64,000 nt of DNA from Nitrospira sp. Its GTDB lineage: Bacteria; Nitrospirota; Nitrospiria; Nitrospirales; Nitrospiraceae. Position 1 is the first letter of the stretch, and the number at the start of each line of letters is the position of its first letter. The notes beneath the pieces were generated by a model. The model was not told where the DNA came from, did not search any database, and saw nothing but the letters and a program-made list of their open reading frames with translations. The DNA is taken from contig BQWY01000001.1 in assembly GCA_036984305.1 (NCBI GenBank), forward strand, positions 372,001 to 436,000, in the 5' to 3' direction. The translations under genes were made by a program, and so were the position numbers. Below, one piece after another: positions 1 through 7,190 of the stretch.

Positions 1-318
1 GCCGCTTGAGATGACTTTCCATCCGCGTGGGCGTGAAGGAACAGAAAATGCTTGCACTGGACCTTACCCCAAATAGATCTCCAGCGCCATGAATCGTGCT
101 GATGATACGACAGTCAAGCATCCGGATCTGAGACATGCAACGACTGGTGTCTGGAGAACTCGGCCTGGCTCATATCAACACAGAGTTGTTAACTCAAGGA
201 AACTGGGAAGCCGTGTTGATTCACTGAAAGTGTCTTAGCGATGCGGCTAGCAAGTAGGGCTTCTGGTGTTACCGAAATAACCGGATAAGCAGGGGGGCGC
301 AGTTAATTTCGCCGCCAC
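1..318. other. Intergenic DNA at the window edge
   Basis: No convincing gene, RNA or repeat is visible here. It contains one TAGATC hexamer (about 72-77), the same word that is clustered at 1099-1172. The stretch probably holds the promoter of the regulator gene that follows, but I cannot pick out a good -35/-10 pair. Confidence 0.4.
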
Positions 319-1008
319 ATGGGGGAAGGGCCAATGGGGGGCGCCTTAACCAACGTGGGTATCATTCATAGTCATCGCCTGTTCCGAGATGCTTTTGTGG
401 TGGCACTAACGAACCAGGAAAGAATAACGGTGGGCTGGGAGGCACCATGCGTTGAGCAGCTGCAGCTGAATGGGGAGGAACCGCAGCCGGATCTGTTTCT
501 TGTGGAAGCCAGCGACTCTCTCGAGAGGTGTTGTGAAGAAGTCGGTCGCTTACGGCTGATGGCGCCTGAGTGCAAGGTGATCATGATGGGAGTGCCGGAA
601 ACCGACGAAGCGGTACTCGACTGTATCGAGCGCGTTGGGGCGTCTGGATATGTGCTGGAGAGCGGATCTTTGCACGATGTAGTGCGAAACATTCGCTCGG
701 TGGCGGCCGGAGAAACAGTGTGCTCCCCTCGTGTCGCTGGTCTTGTATTTTCTCGGGTATCCGAACTTTCTCGTCAGGTTTCTTCATCTTGGATAAATCG
801 TCCAGATAAACTTACAAGAAGAGAGGAGGAAATCGTCACAGCCATTGAATGCGGCTGCAGCAACAAAGAAATAGCGGTTCGGCTTGGGATAGAAGTCTCC
901 ACTGTGAAGAATCACGTCCATAACATCCTCGACAAGCTCCAGCTGCGCGATCGACGATCCGCCGCCGAATATGCCAAACAACAGGGCCTCGTCGGTTCGC
1001 GCCACTAG
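319..1008 (+). CDS. NarL/LuxR-type regulator with a degenerate receiver domain
   Basis: A 229-residue protein with the layout of a NarL/FixJ response regulator. An N-terminal receiver-like fold (about 12-130) is followed by a C-terminal LuxR helix-turn-helix (about 163-222; LTRREEEIV, SNKEIAVRLGI, STVKNHVHNIL), so the protein should bind DNA. The receiver lacks its phosphorylation chemistry. The acidic pair after beta-1 is replaced by HSH, the phospho-acceptor Asp is Glu (LFLVEAS), and the conserved Lys is Glu (YVLESGS). It therefore probably works without phosphotransfer, or with Glu mimicking the phosphorylated state (inference). An alternative ATG at 334 has a purine-rich GGGAAGGG just before it and could be the true start. 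It is a candidate regulator of the downstream eCIS operon through position only. Confidence 0.85.
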   Translation: MGEGPMGGALTNVGIIHSHRLFRDAFVVALTNQERITVGWEAPCVEQLQLNGEEPQPDLFLVEASDSLERCCEEVGRLRLMAPECKVIMMGVPETDEAVLDCIERVGASGYVLESGSLHDVVRNIRSVAAGETVCSPRVAGLVFSRVSELSRQVSSSWINRPDKLTRREEEIVTAIECGCSNKEIAVRLGIEVSTVKNHVHNILDKLQLRDRRSAAEYAKQQGLVGSRH

Positions 1009-1098
1009 CACCCCTGCTCCTCGGAATTCAGACCAACTCGCATACGAAGTAGCCTCGGACTTGACGTTCCATCACGACACTCTTGCCATTGGCGCAGA

Positions 1099-1172
1099 TA
1101 GATCTAGTCGCATCTAGATCATAGATCATTTTCAGACCCCACATATAGATCCTAATTAGATCCTATGATCTA
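1099..1172. promoter_or_regulatory. TAGATC repeat array (operator-like)
   Basis: In 74 bp, TAGATC occurs on the plus strand at 1099, 1115, 1122, 1146 and 1157, and its reverse complement GATCTA at 1101 and 1167. Two copies form a perfect inverted repeat, GATCTAG (1101-1107) and CTAGATC (1114-1120). TAGATCCTA is directly repeated at 1146-1154 and 1157-1165, spaced 11 bp, one helical turn. The array lies just upstream of the 1232 gene and the eCIS operon in otherwise GC-rich DNA. It looks like a multi-site binding region for a dimeric regulator, perhaps one of the two neighbours. Six GATC sites would also make it sensitive to Dam-type methylation if the host has that activity. Confidence 0.5.
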
Positions 1173-1231
1173 TTTGGCTCCAAAGCATATCAGCCTACTA
1201 TCCTCTCACACGGTGCCATGAGAACTTTCTG

Positions 1232-1612
1232 ATGCACATGATCCGGGTGCTCTTGGCAAATTATCCCGTCATGGTTCCTGATGCAGTTAGACGCCTCTTG
1301 CAAAAACAAGAGGACATGGAACTGGTTGGCGACTGCCGTGGACCGCTGAAGATCCTCCAAGAGACGGGTCGGACCAACGCCGATGCAGTTATTCTTTCCC
1401 AGGAAGGGACGGAGGATCTTGGTATTTGCACCCATCTGTTGGGTGTGTATCCTGATTTGGTCATCATGAGTGTTACTCCAAACCTGACTACTGCGTTCAC
1501 TCTACAAATCTCCATTGAGCGTCGAGAGTCCGTCAACACGAATCTGGAGGACATTCCACAGCTGCTCCGCACAGCGATAGTAAGGGGGCGCAATTCCTTA
1601 GGGGAGGGTTGA
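1232..1612 (+). CDS. Stand-alone receiver-like protein, no output domain
   Basis: A 126-residue protein resembling the start of a NarL-type response regulator (IRVLLANYPVMVPDAVRRLL, then a short alpha/beta pattern) but lacking a helix-turn-helix. The acidic pair is absent (LANYP), and no clear phospho-acceptor Asp sits at the end of the third strand (ADAVILSQEG). It may be a degenerate single-domain receiver or a shortened relative of the regulator at 319. It ends 53 bp before the sheath gene, so it could be the first gene of the eCIS transcript. An in-frame ATG at 1238 is an alternative start. Function unknown; a role in controlling the injection system is a guess from position. Confidence 0.6.
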   Translation: MHMIRVLLANYPVMVPDAVRRLLQKQEDMELVGDCRGPLKILQETGRTNADAVILSQEGTEDLGICTHLLGVYPDLVIMSVTPNLTTAFTLQISIERRESVNTNLEDIPQLLRTAIVRGRNSLGEG

Positions 1613-1665
1613 GGAGGTACGAACGCGTCTTAACAGAAAACTCACCTGTCTAGTGGAGGACACCA

Positions 1666-3678
1666 ATGCCGACATTACCGACTTATCCAGGAGTGTACAT
1701 TGAAGAAATTCCAAGTGGGGTGCGGACTATTACTGGAGTGGCAACGTCAATCACAGCCTTCGTTGGCTATACGAGCCGCGGGCTGGACAACCGCGCCACG
1801 CACCTGTTCAGCTTCGCCGATTTCGAGCGCTCGTTTGGCGGGCTGGCGTCCGATAGCGAACTGAGCTACGCAGTCCAGCACTTCTTTGCAAATGGCGGGA
1901 CTGAAGCGTATGTGGTGCGCGTGCCAAAGGCTTCGGACGCAGCGGTTGTGAGTCCCGATGTGAAGGCGGCCGCCGCGAGCATTACTCTTCTGGACGACGT
2001 CGGTGTCGGTGCCAAGCAAACGCTGATCGTCACGGCTCTCAGCAAGGGGGCCTGGGCAAACAATGTCATCATTGACGTGGATTACGACGGCGTACCCGCA
2101 ACCGACCCGAAAGCCTTCAACCTTACAATTACCGATCTGACTACCGGCACGGTTGAAACCTTCAGCAACGTAACCCTCGACAGCACGAAGGCCAACTACG
2201 TCATAGCCGTAGTCAACGACGAAGACACCGGGTCGAAGATGGTTTCGGTCAGTGTACCGGGTGGCGCTGGCGCCCGGCCGGCCCAGAGCGGTACCGTCGG
2301 CAGCGACATAACGCTTGGAGACATCAAGAACGACAAAGCGTACGCTGTGAAGATCACCAGCGATCTTCCAAGCACAGGCGCGATCACCAACCTCAACGTT
2401 ACGTTTATCGAAGCCGGTGAGGCGATACCAGCTTCGATACTGGGAGTTTGCCGCTTGTTCGAACGCAAGGCTAACGTCGTGCTGGCTGATGCCTTGCCTG
2501 GCGCAAGCATTCGCTGCGTTCCCAGCAGCACCGGGTTGGGAATTCGAGTGCTGGCATTCTTCTCTCCAGACACCATTCCTGGCGCGCTTGACGCGAAGAT
2601 CACGTTCACCGCTGGCACGCCAAACAGTGCGCTCGCGACACTCAAGCTATCAACTTCCACCGCCAACGTTGCTCACTATGTACTCGGAAAGGGCCGTACG
2701 ACACTCGGCCAATCTGGCGCAGTAGCCGGAGCAGACGGCACCGTTCTGCCGAAGACGGCGGATCTGATCGGCGTCGAGGCTGCGTTCAGCGGGATCTATG
2801 CGCTCGAGAAAGTCGACTTGTTCAATCTGCTGTGTATTCCCGACGCGACGCGCGCGCAGCCGGGCAATCCTACCGCAATCGATACAAAAGTGGATCCGAA
2901 CTCGATCTTCAGCGCCGCGATCACCTACTGCGCGAAACGTCGAGCCTTTCTCCTGATCGATCCGCCACCAAGCGTAGATGACGTCGATTCAGGCACAGAT
3001 TGGAAGTCATCTACGCTGACCGTGCACGACAAGAACGGCGCGGCATACTTTCCGCGGTTGAGGGTTACCGACCCGTTGAATGATTTTAACCCACGCACCT
3101 TCGCGCCCTGCGGCGTGATCGCCGGAGTCTACGCGCGAATCGACGGGTCGCGCGGCGTATGGAAAGCTCCCGCTGGAGTCGAAGCCACCTTAACGGGTGT
3201 GCAGGGACCAGTTTACAAGCTCACCGACGCCGAGAACGGTGCGTTGAATCCATTGGGTTTGAACTGCTTCCGCAACTTCCCGATTTACGGAAACGTCTTG
3301 TGGGGCGCTCGGACGCTGGTTGGCTCGGATGCCGAAGGCAGCGAGTGGAAGTACGTTCCGGTGAGACGAATGGCGTTATTTCTAGAGGAAAGCCTTTATC
3401 GCGGCACGAAGTGGGTTGTATTCGAGCCCAACGACGAGCCGCTCTGGGCACAGATCCGGCTTAACATCGGTGCATTCATGCAGAGCCTCTTCAGGCAAGG
3501 CGCGTTTCAAGGTAAAACGCCGCGCGAAGCGTACCTGGTGAAGTGCGATAAGGAAACGACGACTCAGGATGACATTAACCGGGGCATCGTGAACATCCTG
3601 GTCGGATTCGCACCGCTCAAGCCGGCGGAGTTTGTGATCATCAAGATCCAACAACTGGCCGGACAGATTCAAACGTAG
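1666..3678 (+). CDS. eCIS contractile sheath protein
   Basis: A 670-residue tail-sheath protein of the Afp2/Pvc2 and phage-sheath family; its subunits form the outer tube that contracts to drive the inner tube into a target. The start has the family signature YPGVYIEEI (residues 7-15) followed by GVATSITAFVGYT. The C-terminal sheath domain is clear (FLEESLYRGTKWVVFEPND, INRGIVNILVGFAPLKPAEF). It is nearly twice the length of simple sheaths; the extra sequence lies in the middle (roughly 95-370), which is beta-rich and likely forms surface-exposed domains. GTGGAGGA lies about 8 bp before the ATG. First structural gene of the operon; the tube gene follows after about 100 bp. Unlike many eCIS loci, I see only one sheath gene. 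Confidence 0.95.
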   Translation: MPTLPTYPGVYIEEIPSGVRTITGVATSITAFVGYTSRGLDNRATHLFSFADFERSFGGLASDSELSYAVQHFFANGGTEAYVVRVPKASDAAVVSPDVKAAAASITLLDDVGVGAKQTLIVTALSKGAWANNVIIDVDYDGVPATDPKAFNLTITDLTTGTVETFSNVTLDSTKANYVIAVVNDEDTGSKMVSVSVPGGAGARPAQSGTVGSDITLGDIKNDKAYAVKITSDLPSTGAITNLNVTFIEAGEAIPASILGVCRLFERKANVVLADALPGASIRCVPSSTGLGIRVLAFFSPDTIPGALDAKITFTAGTPNSALATLKLSTSTANVAHYVLGKGRTTLGQSGAVAGADGTVLPKTADLIGVEAAFSGIYALEKVDLFNLLCIPDATRAQPGNPTAIDTKVDPNSIFSAAITYCAKRRAFLLIDPPPSVDDVDSGTDWKSSTLTVHDKNGAAYFPRLRVTDPLNDFNPRTFAPCGVIAGVYARIDGSRGVWKAPAGVEATLTGVQGPVYKLTDAENGALNPLGLNCFRNFPIYGNVLWGARTLVGSDAEGSEWKYVPVRRMALFLEESLYRGTKWVVFEPNDEPLWAQIRLNIGAFMQSLFRQGAFQGKTPREAYLVKCDKETTTQDDINRGIVNILVGFAPLKPAEFVIIKIQQLAGQIQT

Positions 3679-3782
3679 GCGATGGCTCGTAATGAAAGCG
3701 AGCCAGTCCTTCGATACGAGCCAGGTAAGCTGGAGCTTGCTCTCTGAACATAACTCCTGATTCAGGATCGTAGGAGGATGCG

Positions 3783-4310
3783 ATGGCACAATTCACAGTA
3801 AACGCGCAACGTTTCGACCCGTATAAAAACTTCAAGTTTCGAGTGAAGTGGGATGGACGTTACGTGGCCGGCATAAGCAAAGTCAGCACACTCAAGCGCA
3901 CCACCGAGGTGGTGAAGCATCGCGAGGGTGGCGATCCTTCGAGCAGCCGCAAGTCGCCGGGCCGTACCGAGTATGACGCCATCACTCTGGAGCGCGGCGT
4001 CACGCACGACACCGAATTCGAAAAATGGGCGAACAAGGTTTGGAACTACGGTTCGGGACTTGGCGCGGAAACATCCCTCAAGGATTTCCGCAAAGAGATA
4101 ACCATCGAGCTGTACAACGAAGCTGGGCAGCTCGCGCTCGCCTACAAGGTCTATCGATGTTGGGTCTCAGAGTTTCAGTCAATGCCGGATCTTGACGCAA
4201 ACGCGAATGCGGTTGCCATCGCGCGACTCAAGCTCGAGAACGAGGGTTGGGAGCGCGATTACGAGGTGCCAGAGCCGAGCGAGCCCAGCTTCACCGAGCC
4301 AGCGGTCTAA
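3783..4310 (+). CDS. eCIS inner tube protein (gp19-like)
   Basis: A 175-residue tail-tube protein of the T4 gp19/Afp1 type. Rings of it form the inner tube that carries cargo and is expelled when the sheath contracts. The family pattern is visible from the start: FDPYKNFKFRVKWDG, then GISKVSTLKRTTEVVKHREGG, ITLERGVTHDTEFEKWANKVW and a C-terminal IARLKLENEGWERD. The short acidic, Pro-rich tail (EVPEPSEPSFTEPAV) is unusual. A strong ribosome site (GTAGGAGGATGCG) precedes the ATG. Only one clear gp19-type tube gene is present, whereas Afp and PVC carry extra tube paralogues; the protein at 12834 supplies the adaptor-type tube fold. Confidence 0.95.
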   Translation: MAQFTVNAQRFDPYKNFKFRVKWDGRYVAGISKVSTLKRTTEVVKHREGGDPSSSRKSPGRTEYDAITLERGVTHDTEFEKWANKVWNYGSGLGAETSLKDFRKEITIELYNEAGQLALAYKVYRCWVSEFQSMPDLDANANAVAIARLKLENEGWERDYEVPEPSEPSFTEPAV

Positions 4311-4336
4311 ACGGTCGGCACGGAGAGTGAAGGCTG

Positions 4337-5071
4337 ATGCGTCCCCTTTCGATGGCTGAATTGCTCGAGGTCTGGGAGCAAGGTTATAACCAGCCTCTCG
4401 CCCAGCGGGCACTCGCTCTCCTCAGTATGGCGTGCCCCGACTTTGACCGGGAAGCTCTGGCTCGCTTGAGCATCGGCCGGCGAGACGGGCTTCTCTTGTC
4501 CGCGCGCGAGGCCACCTTTGGCGCGAAACTTTCCGCCATAACCAACTGCCAGAACTGTGGCGAGCAACTGGAAACCGACTTTTATGTCGAGGACTTGCGC
4601 ACATCAACCGGTTTGGAGTCCGACGTACCAGGCGTACTCTCGGCGGACGGATACGAGGTGCGATTCCGGTTACCCGACACTACCGATCTGCTAGCAGCTG
4701 GCGATCAACAAGATGCTGAGGCCGCCAGGACAAATCTACTTGAACGCTGCGTGTTGTCTGCGCAGCGACATTTGGCCCAGTTGCCGATAGGCGCGCTGCC
4801 AGAAGAGATCGTGATGGAAATCGAGCGGGAAATGCTGGAAAGGGACGCGCAGGCAAATGTTCAGCTTGAGTTCGACTGTCCTACCTGCGGCGCAAAATGG
4901 AGCGCCGCATTCGACATTCTCGTGTTCTTTTGGGGCGAGCTTGATTCTTGGGTGCAGCGGCTGCTGCTTGAGGTGCACACGCTCGCGTCTGCCTACGGAT
5001 GGCGTGAAGCGGACATACTCGAGATGAGCGCCACGCGGCGCGGTATGTACCTGAACATGGTCAGCGGATGA
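4337..5071 (+). CDS. Baseplate/assembly protein with two CxxC motifs
   Basis: A 244-residue protein found at this position in many eCIS loci and resembling T4 baseplate-hub assembly proteins (gp26/gp51 type). The N-terminus is helical (LLEVWEQGYNQPLAQRALALL). Two Cys pairs, CQNC at 71-74 and CPTC at 181-184, are spaced as in a split zinc ribbon. The C-terminal part is helical and Trp-rich (VFFWGELDSWVQRLLLEVH, AYGWREADILEMS). A role in assembling the hub or baseplate, rather than in the mature particle, is inferred from the T4 comparison. The stop overlaps the next start by 4 bp (ATGA). Confidence 0.7.
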   Translation: MRPLSMAELLEVWEQGYNQPLAQRALALLSMACPDFDREALARLSIGRRDGLLLSAREATFGAKLSAITNCQNCGEQLETDFYVEDLRTSTGLESDVPGVLSADGYEVRFRLPDTTDLLAAGDQQDAEAARTNLLERCVLSAQRHLAQLPIGALPEEIVMEIEREMLERDAQANVQLEFDCPTCGAKWSAAFDILVFFWGELDSWVQRLLLEVHTLASAYGWREADILEMSATRRGMYLNMVSG

Positions 5072-5874
5072 GAAGTTACTTGAGCATAATAGCCGCAAGA
5101 GCCGTCCCACAGCCGCAGTTGATTCGGCCGCGGGTCGCGTCCTTATTTGAATCGTCGGGGCCGCGGATAAGGCTTCTGGAGCCGATCGCCAAGAGGCAAG
5201 TCCTCCAACCTCGGCGTGCAAGTAGGAGCGGCAATGAGCAAGCCGAGCCTGCCAGCGTGGCGGAGAATATGGTGGTGCGCGAAAAAAGAGCACGAGCTCC
5301 TCACACCGACATCAGGCCTGCAGCCGTCGAAGTTGCCGGGCGAGTCGCAAGCCTTCAACCAGAATTCAAACCAGTCTCTGAACAGTCCCCCTCTCCGTCG
5401 ATTCGGGGCGCCTCCCGACAGCCAGAATCGGACAGTGAGCCGGCCAAAGGCGAGCAGAGGGCCGAAACGCCTGATCAAAAAGAGGAACGATCGCGCCCTG
5501 CCGCGATTCAAACCGAGTCGGCACACGACGAGCCGGCGGCAATTGCAATTATCGAGGAGACGAATGTAATCGGGTCTGCCTCAGAGCCTGCCTCGCCTGG
5601 CCTGATCACCGCCAGTGAGGCGCGGCGCGAACCGCCGCTTCACACCGGTGCTGTCGTCAGGCCGGAGCTTGTAACGAGCGAATCGAAGGTGCCGGCTCTC
5701 GAGGCGCCGCTGCCGTCTCAAGAAGCACAGCAGTCAATTCACATCACCATCGGACGTGTGGACGTGCGCGCAATCATGTCGCCATCCGTGACTGCAACCA
5801 ATGAAGTTCGCAAGGCACCGACAGCGGTACCGATGTCGCTTGAGGAGTATTTGAAAAAACGCAACGGAGCTTAG
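5068..5874 (+). CDS. Pro/Glu/Ala-rich eCIS protein with conserved C-terminal tail
   Basis: A 268-residue protein, mostly low complexity (Pro, Glu, Ala, Ser, Arg) and probably disordered from about residue 40 to 215. Only the ends look ordered: a short hydrophobic start (MRSYLSIIAARAV) and a C-terminal block, HITIGRVDVRAI followed by MSLEEYLKKRNGA. This tail type (IGRVEVRA plus LSLEEYLRRR) recurs in proteins at the same place in other eCIS operons, which argues that it is real despite the poor composition. It lies between the CxxC protein and the DUF4255 gene and overlaps the former by 4 bp. Function unknown. A linker or chaperone role between baseplate and sheath terminator is possible but unsupported. 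Confidence 0.7.
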   Translation: MRSYLSIIAARAVPQPQLIRPRVASLFESSGPRIRLLEPIAKRQVLQPRRASRSGNEQAEPASVAENMVVREKRARAPHTDIRPAAVEVAGRVASLQPEFKPVSEQSPSPSIRGASRQPESDSEPAKGEQRAETPDQKEERSRPAAIQTESAHDEPAAIAIIEETNVIGSASEPASPGLITASEARREPPLHTGAVVRPELVTSESKVPALEAPLPSQEAQQSIHITIGRVDVRAIMSPSVTATNEVRKAPTAVPMSLEEYLKKRNGA

Positions 5875-5876
5875 AA

Positions 5877-7190
5877 TTGAGTAATGGGCTTGCAATAGCG
5901 GCGGTGACCGCCGTGCTAAAAGATCTGTTGGCCAACGGGCTCAAAACCTACAAGGTCGGCGACATCGTTGGCGGCGACGTCACGGTCAGTGCCGTGGCTC
6001 CGGACAAAATCGACGTTGGCGGTGCCGAAGATCCGACTCAGCTCAACCTCTTTCTTTATCAAACGACTCCCAATCAGGGCTGGCGCAACGTCGGACTGCC
6101 AACGCGCAACGCGAGCGGCGAGCGAATCAGCAACAACCCTCTCACACTGAATCTGCACTACCTGATCAGCGCTTACGGCGCCAAGAACTTTTATCCTGAG
6201 ATTATCCTCGGCTATGCGATGCAGTTGTTGCACGAGACGCCGGTCCTAACGCGAGATGCGATTCGGAAAGCGCTGAACCCATCGCCCAAGCCGCCTGACT
6301 GGCCCACAGCTCTCATCACGTCCGAGCTAGCGGATCAAGTCGAACAACTGAAGATCTCGCCGGAGGTGATGAACACCGAAGAAATCTCGAAGCTCTGGGC
6401 TGCCATTCAGGCGCACTATCGCGCGACGGCAGCATATCAGGTGACCGTTGTGCTGATCGAGAGCAGCCGTCCGACAAAGAACTCGCTTCCGGTCGCCGCT
6501 CGCAGCGTGTACGTGGTGCCGTTCGATCAGCCGGTGATCGACAGCGTGACAGAAGAGACAAGCGACACTGCGCCCATTACAGCTGTGACCAAGGTTGTCG
6601 CGAAGGGACGACAGCTTCGGGGAGAGACGACTCAACTCATGGTCGGGGGATTCGATCTGACCGCGAACATCAGCGAGTTGCGGGGGACGCAGATCAAGTT
6701 CGCGCTAGCGCCCCTGCCGGCAGGGATGCATGCGGGTATCCAGACGGTCCAGGTCGTGCATCCTATGGCGATGGGCACACCTCCGGCGCCGCATGCCGGG
6801 GTTGAATCCAATGTCGATGCGTTCGTAATCAGGCCGATCATCACGCCGAATGCTCCGACTGACGTAGTGGCCTCTGTGGTCAATGGCGTGAACGTGAAAT
6901 CAGGAAATATCAAGGTCGATTTCAATCCGAATGTCGGCAAGACTCAACGCGTCCTGCTGCTCTTGAACGAGTTCAATCCGCCTTCAAACAGGCCGGCTCG
7001 GGCTTACAGCTTCAAGGCGGCGCCGGGCAATGGTGTAGTCGATCCAAACACTGAGACCCCTTCGGTGACGATGGCTTTCAGCAACGTCATCCCCGGGGAT
7101 TATTTGGTTCGAGTTCAGGTCGACGGCGCCGAGAGTTTGCTTGCAGTGGATGGGTCGGGCAAGTACGCAACGCCAAGAGTGACGATATGA
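5877..7190 (+). CDS. DUF4255 (Pvc16-type) tail-terminator/cap protein
   Basis: A 437-residue protein whose N-terminal about 190 residues match the DUF4255/Pvc16 N-terminal family (NGLAIAAVTAVLKDLL, AEDPTQLNLFLYQTTPNQGW, NNPLTLNLHYLISAYG). Afp16/Pvc16 proteins cap the sheath-tube trunk and set where growth stops. The C-terminal half contains two probable Ig-like beta domains (VVAKGRQLRGETTQLMVGG; VNVKSGNIKVDFNPNVG), so it is longer than the minimal family. The start is TTG at 5877 with GGAG about 8 bp upstream, and the next gene overlaps by 4 bp. Because there is no coiled-coil tape-measure gene, this protein could contribute more than usual to length control (inference). Confidence 0.88.
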   Translation: MSNGLAIAAVTAVLKDLLANGLKTYKVGDIVGGDVTVSAVAPDKIDVGGAEDPTQLNLFLYQTTPNQGWRNVGLPTRNASGERISNNPLTLNLHYLISAYGAKNFYPEIILGYAMQLLHETPVLTRDAIRKALNPSPKPPDWPTALITSELADQVEQLKISPEVMNTEEISKLWAAIQAHYRATAAYQVTVVLIESSRPTKNSLPVAARSVYVVPFDQPVIDSVTEETSDTAPITAVTKVVAKGRQLRGETTQLMVGGFDLTANISELRGTQIKFALAPLPAGMHAGIQTVQVVHPMAMGTPPAPHAGVESNVDAFVIRPIITPNAPTDVVASVVNGVNVKSGNIKVDFNPNVGKTQRVLLLLNEFNPPSNRPARAYSFKAAPGNGVVDPNTETPSVTMAFSNVIPGDYLVRVQVDGAESLLAVDGSGKYATPRVTI

